Below are positions 17,817 to 26,746 of a DNA stretch of 64,000 nt, one piece after another (positions within the stretch are counted from its first letter, which is position 1; each line of letters starts with the position of its first letter). A model generated the notes under the pieces. That model had not been told where the DNA came from. It worked only from the letters and a program-made list of their open reading frames with translations, and did no database searches. The stretch comes from G963665815 sp942492065 (GTDB taxonomy: Bacteria; Cloacimonadota; Cloacimonadia; Cloacimonadales; JAIOQZ01): NCBI GenBank assembly GCA_942492065.1, contig CALODV010000013.1, positions 186,001 through 250,000 of the forward strand, written 5' to 3'. The position numbers were made by a program, and so were the translations under genes.

Positions 17817-17846
17817 AATCTAAATGTCATGATAATATAATGTCAA
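17817..17846 (-). promoter_or_regulatory. Candidate sigma-70-type promoter of the small exported protein
   Basis: The minus strand reads TTGACA, 18 bases, TAGATT. The -35 is perfect and the -10 has four of six matches. The leader would be about 55 bases. Confidence 0.4.
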
Positions 17847-18068
17847 ATACTTTTCTCGATGCAAGTCATGATTTTTGTTTTGTCTACACCAATACTTGAG
17901 AAAACAGCCATGCTGGTCAACTCCGTTTGTATTTGACTGAAACTTAACAATTTCCATACATCATACAACATGTTGAAAAATGAGTCATATTCATAAACTC
18001 AAACTGCGCCTGTCAAAGTAAGAGTGATTTTAAAAAAAATTTAACTTGCCAGTAATGAATTAATTTCA

Positions 18069-18096
18069 TTTAAGGTGTGTAACATTATACTATAAT
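18069..18096 (+). promoter_or_regulatory. Candidate promoter of the chemoreceptor gene
   Basis: A perfect TATAAT at 18091-18096 with a weak -35 (TTTAAG) 16 bases upstream. It would give a leader of about 140 bases before the GGAGG site. Confidence 0.35.
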
Positions 18097-18240
18097 GCTT
18101 TTAATCAAATATTGATATTGATTTACTTACTAATTTCCTGATAAACTTTTGATATTAACGAAAATTATATAGCCTGAAATACTCTTAATGTTATATTATA
18201 ATTAGAAATTTGACAATGAATTTATATGTTGGAGGATAGT

Positions 18241-21200
18241 ATGTTAAATAACATACCAATTAAAACTAAGATTTTTTTTCTGGTTGGCATCATTATGATC
18301 GTTTTTTTTGCACAACAGCTGATAGTTGCTCATCAACAGTACAAAGATATGATCAATGCTAAGGAAACTGAGTTAAAACACCTGGTCGAAACTGCAGTAG
18401 CCATAGTTAACGCAGAAAAAAAACTCGCTGAATCAGGAAACATTTCTGAGGATGAAGCTAAGCTGTCTGCACTGAAAGAAATTCGAGCTATGGCTTATGA
18501 CAAAATTAACTACATCTTTGTTTATCATTTCGATGGAACTGCCCTTGCATATCGTACTAAACCTCAGAATGAAGGTAAGAACTACCTTAAGCTTCAGGAC
18601 CAGAATGGAGTTTACGTAATCAGAGACCTTATCAATGTATCCAAAAAAGGTGGAGGATTCGTAAATTACAACTGGGATAAGGGATCAGAAAAAAATGTTC
18701 CTAAAACATCATATGCACAAGGAATCAGTGATTGGAAATGGATGATTGGTACCGGAATGTACATGGATGATATTGAGAAGCTTGCTGCAGCTCAGAAAAT
18801 GAAAATTTATTCTACATTCGCTATCATCCTTGCTCTTGCAATAATTGCCACACTATGGATCAGCAAAAACCTTAAAAATGTACTCTCCTCTCTCGTTGAC
18901 GAAGCAAGAAACATAGAAGAACAAATTAACAATGGAAGAATTGATTACAGAGCCAATCCCGAAGATATTAATTTTGAGTTCCGCGATGTTATATCGGGCA
19001 TAAATAATATTATGGACGCTTTCATGGCTCCTCTTAATGTGTCAAATGAGTATATCCAGAGCATAGCAGTAGGTGAAATGCCTGCAAAAATTACAGATGA
19101 TTACAAAGGTGATTTCCTGGATATGAAAAACAATACAAACAGATTGATATCTAATCTTGAGAACTTCATTTCTGAAATGAAAACAATGTACGATCAGCAT
19201 AAAATTGGGGAAATGGACTACACAATGAATGCTGAGCAGTTTGAAGGTTTCTACAGAAAAATGGCTAAAGGAGTTAACCAGAGTGTTGGTTTGCACACTG
19301 GCAACATTATGAAAATACTCAAGATTCTTCAAGCTTATGGAGATGGAGATTTTGAACCTCAACTGGAACCACTACCCGGTAAACTCAGTATTATTAATGA
19401 AAATCTGGAAAATCTCAGAACAAATTTGAACAAAATTTCTCGTGAATTAAAAGAATTCGTTGTATCAATACACGAAGGGCAATTGGATTACAGAGGCGAT
19501 TCAAGTGCTTATAAGAATGACTGGAAAAAGATTATAGAAGGAATCAACGGCATTATAGATGCTTTCTATGAACCTATCAATATGATGGCAGAATACATTG
19601 ACAGTATAGCCCATGGCATTATACCGCATGATATTACAAATGATTATCGCGGCGAATTCAATGGAATGAAGAACAATATCAATCAAGCCCTCGGGATTAT
19701 AAGAAACCTGCACATAGAAATAAAAGACATCATAGAATCAATCAGCAATGGTGTGCTGGATAAAAGAGGCAACTCCGACAGCTTTGAAAATGGCTGGAAA
19801 GACATCATTAATGGTATAAATAATGTCATAGATGCTTTTATGCGCCCAATCACATTAACAGATGAATACGTGGACAGAATTGCTCAGGGCGATATTCCTC
19901 CGGAAGTTGTTGAAGACTTCAGGGGTGAATTTAACCTGACAAAAAACAATCTTAATCAATTGATAAACTCCCTGAAAATGTTCATAAACGACATGCAAAA
20001 ACTGTATGAAGAGCAAAGTAAGGGTGATACTGACTACTTTATAGATTCATCCAAGTTTATTGGTGCCTACAAAGATATGGCTGATGGTGTTAATAAAAGT
20101 GTAAACCTGCACATAAAAAACCAGAATGATATGCTGGACATATTAACCAGTTATGCTAACGGCAACTTTGATCCGGAAATGCGTCAGCTGCCGGGTAAAC
20201 AGAAAATAATCAACGAAAAACTCCTGCAAATGAAAACTAATCTGATCAGCGTTATTGAAGAAATTGCCGAACTAGTCCAGGCAGCTAAGGACGGGCAGCT
20301 ACAGAAACGTGGTGATGCTGACCAGTTTAACGGAAGCTGGCAGAAACTAGTTATGGGAATGAATGAGCTGCTGACAGAAATCATGACCCCAATTGACGAA
20401 GCAATGCATGTTATGGGAGAAATATCAGACAAAAATCTTACTGCCAGAATTGTTGGTTTCTACAATGGTGAAATGAATGATTTCAAGACAAACATTAACA
20501 ATGCTGCTCAACAGCTTCAAGATGCAATAATGCAGGTAGAGAATGCTGTTGATCAGATATCATCCGCCTCAGATGAGATAGCCCACGGAAGTCAATCTCT
20601 GGCACAGGGAACATCTGAGCAGGCAAGCTCCTTGAGTGAAATCTCACATGGATTGGAGAATATGAGTGCGATTACAATGGACAATGCTGACAAATCTAAA
20701 TCCAGTGCGGTTCTATCTAACGAAGCTATTTCAAATGTTCAAGTTGGTAATGAAGCAATGGAAAGAATGAAGTCAGCAATGGAAGTAATAAACAATTCGG
20801 CAAATGAAACAGGAAAAATCATTAAAACAATTGATGAGATTGCCTTCCAGACAAATCTGCTGGCTCTGAACGCTGCTGTAGAAGCCGCCCATGCAGGTGA
20901 AGCAGGAAAAGGATTTGCAGTTGTTGCCGAAGAAGTGAAGAATCTGGCTTTAAGGTCTGCCGAGGCAGCAAAAAACACAAATGCCCTGATAGAAGAATCG
21001 CTGAGAAACTCAGATGCCGGTGTTAATATTGTTCTGGATGTGACTGCGGCATTTGAAAAAATCAACTCCAGCTTCCAGAAGGTAAATACGATTGTCGATG
21101 AAATTTCCGTTTCATCTGAAGAACAGGCAAGAGGAATTGACAGAATCAATAGCTCTATAAATGAAATTAACACATTAACTCAGCGAAATGCATCTAATGC

Positions 21201-21288
21201 AGAAGAGTCTGCTAGTGCAGCTGAAGAACTGAACAGTCAATCCGCTGAGCTTGAAGATATGGTAAAACAATTCAAAACCAGAAATTAA
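18241..21288 (+). CDS. Methyl-accepting chemotaxis protein with Cache sensor and poly-HAMP array
   Basis: TM1 (about 7-25), a single Cache-like sensor (about 30-180, with YIFVYHFDGTALAY and DWKWMIGTGMY) and TM2 (about 187-207) lead into an unusually long tandem array of HAMP-like modules (about 210-735). The array has repeated EYIxSIAxGxxP and GxxDYR units. The signalling hairpin follows, with the invariant tip IDEIAFQTNLLALNAAVEAA. ATG 18241 is chosen because GGAGG lies five bases before it; an in-frame ATG five codons upstream lacks a site. It signals to CheA/CheW encoded elsewhere. Predicted inner membrane; ligand unknown. Confidence 0.92.
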   Translation: MLNNIPIKTKIFFLVGIIMIVFFAQQLIVAHQQYKDMINAKETELKHLVETAVAIVNAEKKLAESGNISEDEAKLSALKEIRAMAYDKINYIFVYHFDGTALAYRTKPQNEGKNYLKLQDQNGVYVIRDLINVSKKGGGFVNYNWDKGSEKNVPKTSYAQGISDWKWMIGTGMYMDDIEKLAAAQKMKIYSTFAIILALAIIATLWISKNLKNVLSSLVDEARNIEEQINNGRIDYRANPEDINFEFRDVISGINNIMDAFMAPLNVSNEYIQSIAVGEMPAKITDDYKGDFLDMKNNTNRLISNLENFISEMKTMYDQHKIGEMDYTMNAEQFEGFYRKMAKGVNQSVGLHTGNIMKILKILQAYGDGDFEPQLEPLPGKLSIINENLENLRTNLNKISRELKEFVVSIHEGQLDYRGDSSAYKNDWKKIIEGINGIIDAFYEPINMMAEYIDSIAHGIIPHDITNDYRGEFNGMKNNINQALGIIRNLHIEIKDIIESISNGVLDKRGNSDSFENGWKDIINGINNVIDAFMRPITLTDEYVDRIAQGDIPPEVVEDFRGEFNLTKNNLNQLINSLKMFINDMQKLYEEQSKGDTDYFIDSSKFIGAYKDMADGVNKSVNLHIKNQNDMLDILTSYANGNFDPEMRQLPGKQKIINEKLLQMKTNLISVIEEIAELVQAAKDGQLQKRGDADQFNGSWQKLVMGMNELLTEIMTPIDEAMHVMGEISDKNLTARIVGFYNGEMNDFKTNINNAAQQLQDAIMQVENAVDQISSASDEIAHGSQSLAQGTSEQASSLSEISHGLENMSAITMDNADKSKSSAVLSNEAISNVQVGNEAMERMKSAMEVINNSANETGKIIKTIDEIAFQTNLLALNAAVEAAHAGEAGKGFAVVAEEVKNLALRSAEAAKNTNALIEESLRNSDAGVNIVLDVTAAFEKINSSFQKVNTIVDEISVSSEEQARGIDRINSSINEINTLTQRNASNAEESASAAEELNSQSAELEDMVKQFKTRN

Positions 21289-21303
21289 TATATAATCACC
21301 CTT

Positions 21304-21341
21304 AAAAGACCTCAAATTTTTAAAGGTTTGAGGTCTTTTTT
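21304..21341 (+). terminator. Terminator after the chemoreceptor
   Basis: Stem AAAAGACCTCAAA / TTTGAGGTCTTTT with an A/T loop, followed by T6. It sits 15 bases after the stop. Confidence 0.88.
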
Positions 21342-21470
21342 ACATTCAGAACAAATAAACTCTCCCCTGTCATAATCTGCTTGATTCTACGAATATGCAA
21401 AGATTCCATAATATGTTGACCTGAAAACAACAGCATAAAAAATGCCATCATTAAATTTCAGGATATAAAT

Positions 21471-22613
21471 ATGAATAGATACATAAAATCACAGGTAAGT
21501 ATTTTCTGGCACATGCTGCTTGTATCAATGATAGCAAGCTGTTTGTCACCGTTGAATAAACCTTTTCAGGACGCATACGGACTATCAGTGGCATCAGCTT
21601 CGATCTTTTCGGTATTGATTACAGTGGGTTCATTTGTTGGAAACAGTGCAAGTGCTTTTGTCATTTCACACCTTGGAAACAGGAAGTTTAAGTACCTTGC
21701 ACACATTACTTATCTTGTAACAATACTTATTACTGTTACTGCAGTTAATCTGATCCAGCTTTACATAGCTGTTTTCTTCTTTGGTCTGACCTGCGCAGTT
21801 GGTTTTGTTTCAAGCTCAACCGACTTAAGTCATCTACCTGAGAAATACAGAAATTTCGGTTTATATCATTCCTTTTTCGGAATGGGAACGATAATAACTC
21901 CTGCGATAATTGGTTTCCTTATAAAAAAACAGATCCCTCATGTTTACTTTTTTGCACTACTTGGAGTTTTAATACTAGTTACATTTATCAAAGATATCAT
22001 TATAAAAGATGAAGAATATGACAGCGGAGAAAAAGCATCACTTTCGGATTCAGTAAAAATACTGAAGAACAGATACATCTTCCTGGCATTTGTAATACTC
22101 ATTTTATATTGCGGGTGCGAAATGGGAATAATGTTATGGAGCAGTAATTTGTTTGTCGATGTTTTTGCAAGCACTAAGGCTCAGAGTGCATTCAATCTCA
22201 GTATTTTCGGGATTGTGTTTACTATTACGAGAATGATAAATGCCTACCTGGAAAAGATATTCAAATATAGAACACTGATAATACTGGCTGTTACGATAAC
22301 AGTTACAGCAATTATCCTTCTACTTCTAACCGGATCAGTAGCTGCTTTTGCACTGATAGCTCTGGGGTTTGCTCCAATATTTCCCTCAACTCAAAGATAT
22401 GCCTTGAACCATATAAAGAAAAAGGAATACGGAATGTTCAATGGGCTGCTGTTTGCAGTTGTTACAATTGGCAACATTACCATATCTCCTGCCATGGGAG
22501 TAGCGGGAGGAATCAGTATGGTATACTCCTTTATCATAGCTGCGGTGTTCTTCAGCACAATTATTGCTTTTGTTTTAATGCTACCTGCCGATAAAAAAAT
22601 ACATGTACAATAA
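21471..22613 (+). CDS. Major facilitator superfamily transporter
   Basis: A 380-residue, highly hydrophobic protein with about 12 predicted membrane helices and the loop-2-3 basic signature region (VISHLGNRKFKYLAHI). The layout MLLVSMIASCLSPLNKPFQ...YGLSVASASIF is typical of MFS permeases of the sugar/drug type. The substrate cannot be read from sequence. It begins an apparent operon with a nucleotidyltransferase (43-base gap), a radical SAM protein and a DUF1573 protein, which suggests uptake or export of a small molecule that those enzymes handle. Confidence 0.85.
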   Translation: MNRYIKSQVSIFWHMLLVSMIASCLSPLNKPFQDAYGLSVASASIFSVLITVGSFVGNSASAFVISHLGNRKFKYLAHITYLVTILITVTAVNLIQLYIAVFFFGLTCAVGFVSSSTDLSHLPEKYRNFGLYHSFFGMGTIITPAIIGFLIKKQIPHVYFFALLGVLILVTFIKDIIIKDEEYDSGEKASLSDSVKILKNRYIFLAFVILILYCGCEMGIMLWSSNLFVDVFASTKAQSAFNLSIFGIVFTITRMINAYLEKIFKYRTLIILAVTITVTAIILLLLTGSVAAFALIALGFAPIFPSTQRYALNHIKKKEYGMFNGLLFAVVTIGNITISPAMGVAGGISMVYSFIIAAVFFSTIIAFVLMLPADKKIHVQ

Positions 22614-22656
22614 TTTTTGTTTTTGTTAATTGTTACAAAAACTGCAAGGAGAACAA

Positions 22657-23391
22657 ATGAAAGCCGTAATACTTGCCGCCGGTAGAGGCAGCAGACTAGG
22701 TTCTAAAGGAAAAGAACAACCCAAAAGTATGATAAAAATCGGGGAAAAATCCATCATACACAATCAAATTCAAACCTGTCTGGATTATGGAATTAATGAC
22801 TTTGTTGTTGTAGTCGGCTACCAGATGGAAACTCTGAAAGCTCATATACTGGAACTTTTAAGACCTGACCAGATTACATTTGTGGAAAATCCAATTTATG
22901 CTTCAACAAATACTCTGTATTCACTCTGGCTTTGCAGAGAACTGTTCACTGATGATTTTATATACTTTAATGCAGACATCTTCTTTGGTGGTAAAATGCT
23001 TGATCTATTCAGCAGCTCTCAAACTTCAGAATTCATACTTGAAGAAAAGAAGTGTGGAGCGGAAGAAGTAAAACTTGTCGTAGATGACAAATTGGAAATC
23101 AGCTTTATTGGTAAACAGATTGAACCTGAAAAATGTGCAGGTGAATTCATTGGTATAGCAAAATTTTCCAGATACGATCTTAAGCTTCTGGAAAGCAGAC
23201 TTACCGAGTGTGTGCAAAAAGATCTAGGTAATAATTATTTTGAATATGCTGTAAATCTTATGCTGACTGATACAACCCTGAAAGCTGTGCCAAGTCAGGA
23301 TCTGCCATGTATAGAAATTGATTTTCCTGAAGATCTGGAAAAAGCTAAAACTATAATCTATGATAGAGTAAAATCACTAGAAAATGAATAG
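22657..23391 (+). CDS. Sugar- or choline-phosphate nucleotidyltransferase (LicC/GlmU N-terminal type)
   Basis: A 244-residue NTP-transferase fold enzyme starting MKAVILAAGRGSRLG, the nucleotide-binding loop. K-QPKSMIKIGEKSIIHNQIQ and ENPIYASTNTLYSLW resemble LicC-type phosphocholine cytidylyltransferases, and YFNADIFF carries the metal-binding Asp. There is no C-terminal beta-helix or acyltransferase part. ATG 22657 is chosen because AAGGAG precedes it; the frame extends nine codons upstream from a TTG without a site. Its stop overlaps the radical SAM start. The exact sugar or polyol substrate is unknown. Confidence 0.85.
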   Translation: MKAVILAAGRGSRLGSKGKEQPKSMIKIGEKSIIHNQIQTCLDYGINDFVVVVGYQMETLKAHILELLRPDQITFVENPIYASTNTLYSLWLCRELFTDDFIYFNADIFFGGKMLDLFSSSQTSEFILEEKKCGAEEVKLVVDDKLEISFIGKQIEPEKCAGEFIGIAKFSRYDLKLLESRLTECVQKDLGNNYFEYAVNLMLTDTTLKAVPSQDLPCIEIDFPEDLEKAKTIIYDRVKSLENE

Positions 23392-25021
23392 AAAAATACT
23401 TCTTGTATCTTTAAATGCAAGATACTCACATTCCAATCTTGCTGTGTACTACCTGTATCAGTCTCTTGCAAATCGCAATATAGATTCTGAGATTATTGAG
23501 ATGTCGATCAATACACCTTTAGATGAGTTACTCAATTCTTTATACGAGAAGAAGGCAGAAGTTTACTGCTTCTCTGTGTATATATGGAACGTAATACAAA
23601 TCAGACAAACTGCTGTGAATCTTAAAAAACTGTTACCTGAATCTATAATTGTTTTTGGAGGTCCGGAAGTTTCCTATAACCCGTTGGAATACACAAAAAT
23701 CGCCGACTATGTAATCTCAGGCCCGGGAGAACACGCTCTGGCAGATTTAGCTTCTGCTGGTTTCAAATCCTCTGAACACATCATCTATGGAAAAGGAGTT
23801 GATTTTGAGTCTTCGGGAAATCCTTATAAGAACATCAATCTAAATTGTCTTGAAAACAAAATCATCTATTATGAAGCATCCAGAGGCTGTATTTTCAAGT
23901 GTTCATATTGTCTCTCATCCAGAGAAGATATGCAGCTTAGAAGAAAATCTATTCAGAAGATTTCTGACGAATTAGATCATGTACTCAGTTACAATCCAGA
24001 CTTAATAAAATTTGTTGATCGCTCTTTTAATTGTGACCGAGAGTTTAGTCTTGAACTGTGGAAAGTAATTCTGGAGAAAACAACCGATACAAAATTCCAC
24101 TTCGAAATACATCCTGCATTCATCAATAAAGAGGATATTGATTTTCTTAAAAATGTTCCGTATGGTAAATTCCAGTTTGAAATAGGTATTCAATCAACTT
24201 GTGATAATGTAAACAAAGCTGTTTCCAGATTTCAGAAATGGGAAAATATAAGACCAAACCTCATTGAGCTTATCCGTCTTAAGAATATTCATTCACATGT
24301 AGACATGATAACAGGACTTCCCTATCAGAGTTATGATTCAGCTGCCTCAACGTTTAATGACCTGTATAATACAGATTCTGATCATATACAGATAGGGTTT
24401 TTGAAGATTCTTAAAGGCACAGCAATCACAGAGAGTTATGATAGACTTATTCATTCAGCGAATCCACCATACGAGGTTCTGACAACAGACTGGTTGAGCT
24501 ATTATGAAATAAGGAGATTCAAGAGAATTGCTTTCTGGATTGAAAGCCTGCATAATTCAGGTAAGTTCAGGACTACATTGAAATGGTTAGTAGACCAGCA
24601 TGATAGTCCAATGGATTTTTTCGAACAGTTATTAGACTTTGAAAATACCTTTAAACTTACAAATAACCGCTGGATGACAATAGCTGAGTTTCTACTGAAG
24701 ATGTGTAACAGACTTTACCCCCGGAACACAAAACTCTGCAAGGATTATCTTCGATGGGACTGGTGTCTTCTGACCCGAAATCTGCATTATCCTGAGTTAC
24801 TCAAACAGGGGAAAACTAAGATGATCAGAAAATTACTTTACGAAAAACATGACTTAAGCAATAATAACTTAAACCTGATCCCTTTACTGAAGAAATCGAT
24901 TATTTTCATCCCGGATTCAGACGAGTTCACTCTTTCTGAGCCTGATGAAATAGTGATGTTTTTTCATGAAGACGGTTTCAGGAAAACAATGCATATCAGC
25001 ATGAAGGGAGTAATCAAATGA
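23384..25021 (+). CDS. B12-binding-domain radical SAM protein (DUF4080-type)
   Basis: Residues 1-130 resemble a cobalamin-binding Rossmann domain (ILLVSLNARYSHSNLAVYYL; VFGGPEVSYNP), though no DxHxxG base-off histidine is seen. The radical SAM core has the CxxxCxxC motif in ASRGCIFKCSYCLSSRE. The C-terminal about 180 residues resemble the DUF4080 extension common in this group. The start ATG overlaps the stop of the nucleotidyltransferase, and its end overlaps the next start by four bases, so translation is coupled. The substrate is unknown; members are often annotated only as B12-binding radical SAM proteins. Confidence 0.87.
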   Translation: MNRKILLVSLNARYSHSNLAVYYLYQSLANRNIDSEIIEMSINTPLDELLNSLYEKKAEVYCFSVYIWNVIQIRQTAVNLKKLLPESIIVFGGPEVSYNPLEYTKIADYVISGPGEHALADLASAGFKSSEHIIYGKGVDFESSGNPYKNINLNCLENKIIYYEASRGCIFKCSYCLSSREDMQLRRKSIQKISDELDHVLSYNPDLIKFVDRSFNCDREFSLELWKVILEKTTDTKFHFEIHPAFINKEDIDFLKNVPYGKFQFEIGIQSTCDNVNKAVSRFQKWENIRPNLIELIRLKNIHSHVDMITGLPYQSYDSAASTFNDLYNTDSDHIQIGFLKILKGTAITESYDRLIHSANPPYEVLTTDWLSYYEIRRFKRIAFWIESLHNSGKFRTTLKWLVDQHDSPMDFFEQLLDFENTFKLTNNRWMTIAEFLLKMCNRLYPRNTKLCKDYLRWDWCLLTRNLHYPELLKQGKTKMIRKLLYEKHDLSNNNLNLIPLLKKSIIFIPDSDEFTLSEPDEIVMFFHEDGFRKTMHISMKGVIK

Positions 25022-25797
25022 AGCGATATTTATTGCTTGTGATACTAATTCTTTCAGCTGCCTTGAATTCACTTCCGGTGATGAATTTTGAAACGGATAC
25101 CTATGATTTTAAGGAGTGGAAAGAAGTAGACGGTCCATTCAGCTACACGTATAATTTTACTAATACCGGAGATGAACCGTTGGTAATATCCAAAATCCAG
25201 TCTGGATGCGGATGTTCCTCAACCAGCTGGTCAGCTGGAAAAATTATGCCTGGTAAAAAAGGTTATGTAAAAGTGGACTTTAACCCAAAGCGTCAGGCAG
25301 GACGCCATAACAAAAGAATCAAAATCTATGCTAACACTGCCAATGAGTATGAAGTAGTTACTATGAAAGGGCACATAACAGGTGCTCCCAGAAAACCTCT
25401 GAAGAAACCTCTGCAAGCTGCAAAAATCCAGTATATATCTTCAGATACTGCATTCAAAATTCTCTCAAAAAATTATAGAGACTGTGTAATAATAGATGCA
25501 AGTCCTGAAAAGATATTTGAAGAGAATCACATTGAAGGGGCTGTTAATGTAGCTATGGAATCAGAAAATAAAGAAATGCTTTTTAAAAAAATAGACAAAG
25601 AGAAGCAAATCATTTTGTATTCTGATGATTATGAGACTTCTGTTAAAACCGCTGAACTTTTGTCTAAACATGGAGCCAAACATATATTCGTACTGGAAGG
25701 TGGTTTCAAAGAATGGCAAGATCATAAAATGAATGAAAAGCTCAAGGAACACTCTTCTGAATTTGAAGAAAAAAGAAGTTTTAAAAAAGCAAAATAG
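25018..25797 (+). CDS. Exported DUF1573 domain plus rhodanese-like domain protein
   Basis: A Sec signal peptide (about 1-18) is followed by a DUF1573/ASPM-type beta-sandwich (SYTYNFTNTGDEPLVISKIQSGCGCSS, about 25-120). A rhodanese-like domain follows (about 135-240, VIIDASPEKIFEENHIEGAVNV). The rhodanese catalytic loop reads ILYSDDYETS, with no Cys, so sulfurtransferase activity is unlikely. The CGC pair in the first domain is the only Cys motif. It overlaps the radical SAM stop (ATGA), and a terminator follows, so it closes the operon. An envelope scaffold or sensor is the likely role. Confidence 0.8.
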   Translation: MKRYLLLVILILSAALNSLPVMNFETDTYDFKEWKEVDGPFSYTYNFTNTGDEPLVISKIQSGCGCSSTSWSAGKIMPGKKGYVKVDFNPKRQAGRHNKRIKIYANTANEYEVVTMKGHITGAPRKPLKKPLQAAKIQYISSDTAFKILSKNYRDCVIIDASPEKIFEENHIEGAVNVAMESENKEMLFKKIDKEKQIILYSDDYETSVKTAELLSKHGAKHIFVLEGGFKEWQDHKMNEKLKEHSSEFEEKRSFKKAK

Positions 25798-25812
25798 TTT
25801 GCATAAAATATT

Positions 25813-25845
25813 TAAGGCTGTTGACAGTGTCAGCAGCCTTTTTCT
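25813..25845 (+). terminator. Terminator closing the MFS-radical SAM operon
   Basis: Stem AAGGCTG / CAGCCTT extended by TGACA / TGTCA, followed by TTTTTCTTT. It lies 15 bases after the stop and just before the converging NapH-like gene. Confidence 0.82.
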
Positions 25846-25861
25846 TTATATAAAATTTTTT

Positions 25862-26647
25862 CTAATTCTTGTGAATACATTTAGAAAGATCTTTCGCCGA
25901 CAAGCAGCATTGTCTTTGACAGAATCGGCATTGGATACATTCAACGGATTCCACAACTTCCTTTCCTTTGTAGTCAACTCCCATAGGGCAGTATTCAGGA
26001 CAATCTCTACAGCAAAAACTATCTACCAGATTCCTTTTAATCTTATATGACGGGATATGCAGAACTTTTCCTATAATCTGCATTATGTTAAAAAGGGCTG
26101 CTAATGGACAAAGATACCGGCACCATAACCTTTCAACAAATATGGAACCAATAATAATAACAATTAGTACTGCAATTCCTGATACAGTGATTCCGGTAAT
26201 GTGCCCCAGAGACATAACGGGACATTTATCGACATAATAGCTATGCATCCCGTTAAGAACCAGAGCAATTATTGCTGCCAGAATCAGATATTTTACCCAT
26301 AATAATACTTTGTGTAATTTCCCGGGTATTCTGCTACCGCATTTATGATTAAATTTGAAGAACGCAAACATATACTCCTGGATTGTACCAATGGGACATG
26401 CATATCCGCAGAAGACTCTTCTGAATGGTATTGCAGAAAGAATAATGATTGACGATACTGCAACAGAAACACCAAAGACCCAGTCAGTAACTGCCGGGTG
26501 CAGTTTGAACAAACCGAAGCAAACTGCTGAAAATGGACAGAATTCATGAGCAACTCCAAGCTTCTCAGCGATCATAAGTACATTCACAAACATTGAGACA
26601 GCAAGAAACAGGAATTGAATGATATATCGTGATTTATGTTTTTTCAT
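25862..26647 (-). CDS. NapH-like polytopic 4Fe-4S membrane protein
   Basis: A 261-residue protein with about five membrane helices and two cysteine clusters on loops: GYACPIGTIQEYMF and LWCRYLCPLAALFN, the paired CP motifs of the NapH/NosR/CcoG/RdxA group. The C-terminal ferredoxin part has CRDCPEYCPMGV and CIQCRFCQRQC, room for two [4Fe-4S] clusters. NapH-type proteins move quinol electrons across the inner membrane to periplasmic acceptors. The ATG at 26647 has GGAG six bases upstream; an in-frame TTG lies four codons before. It is divergent from four exported ferredoxins, suggesting it is their electron donor. Confidence 0.85.
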   Translation of the reverse strand: MKKHKSRYIIQFLFLAVSMFVNVLMIAEKLGVAHEFCPFSAVCFGLFKLHPAVTDWVFGVSVAVSSIIILSAIPFRRVFCGYACPIGTIQEYMFAFFKFNHKCGSRIPGKLHKVLLWVKYLILAAIIALVLNGMHSYYVDKCPVMSLGHITGITVSGIAVLIVIIIGSIFVERLWCRYLCPLAALFNIMQIIGKVLHIPSYKIKRNLVDSFCCRDCPEYCPMGVDYKGKEVVESVECIQCRFCQRQCCLSAKDLSKCIHKN

Positions 26648-26659
26648 AGTATACTCCAA

Positions 26660-26746
26660 TAACTCTAACTTTTACTTGCCATTATTTAATATTGTGTTTG
26701 TTTTTGACAAACAGAAATAATATATTTTTTTTCAGGAGATAAAAAA
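26660..26746. promoter_or_regulatory. Divergent promoter region between NapH-like gene and ferredoxin operon
   Basis: An 87-base AT-rich gap. A TTGTCA box with an AAATAA box 17 bases away can drive the minus gene. A TTGACA (about 26705-26710) lies on the plus strand but lacks a good -10 at standard spacing. Shared control of the two units is likely. Confidence 0.4.

Larger units (their letters stand above)
17755..18240. other. Intergenic region with divergent promoters, no gene seen
   Basis: A 486-base AT-rich gap between divergent genes. It holds the candidate promoter of the small exported protein (17817-17846) and a TATAAT box for the chemoreceptor (18091-18096). I see no credible frame, tRNA or repeat in it. 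Confidence 0.6.

Noticed and set aside
25862..26647. Calling the NapH-like gene napH, nosR or ccoG
   Set aside because: No nap, nos or cco genes are nearby. The family resemblance is clear but the specific name is not supported.
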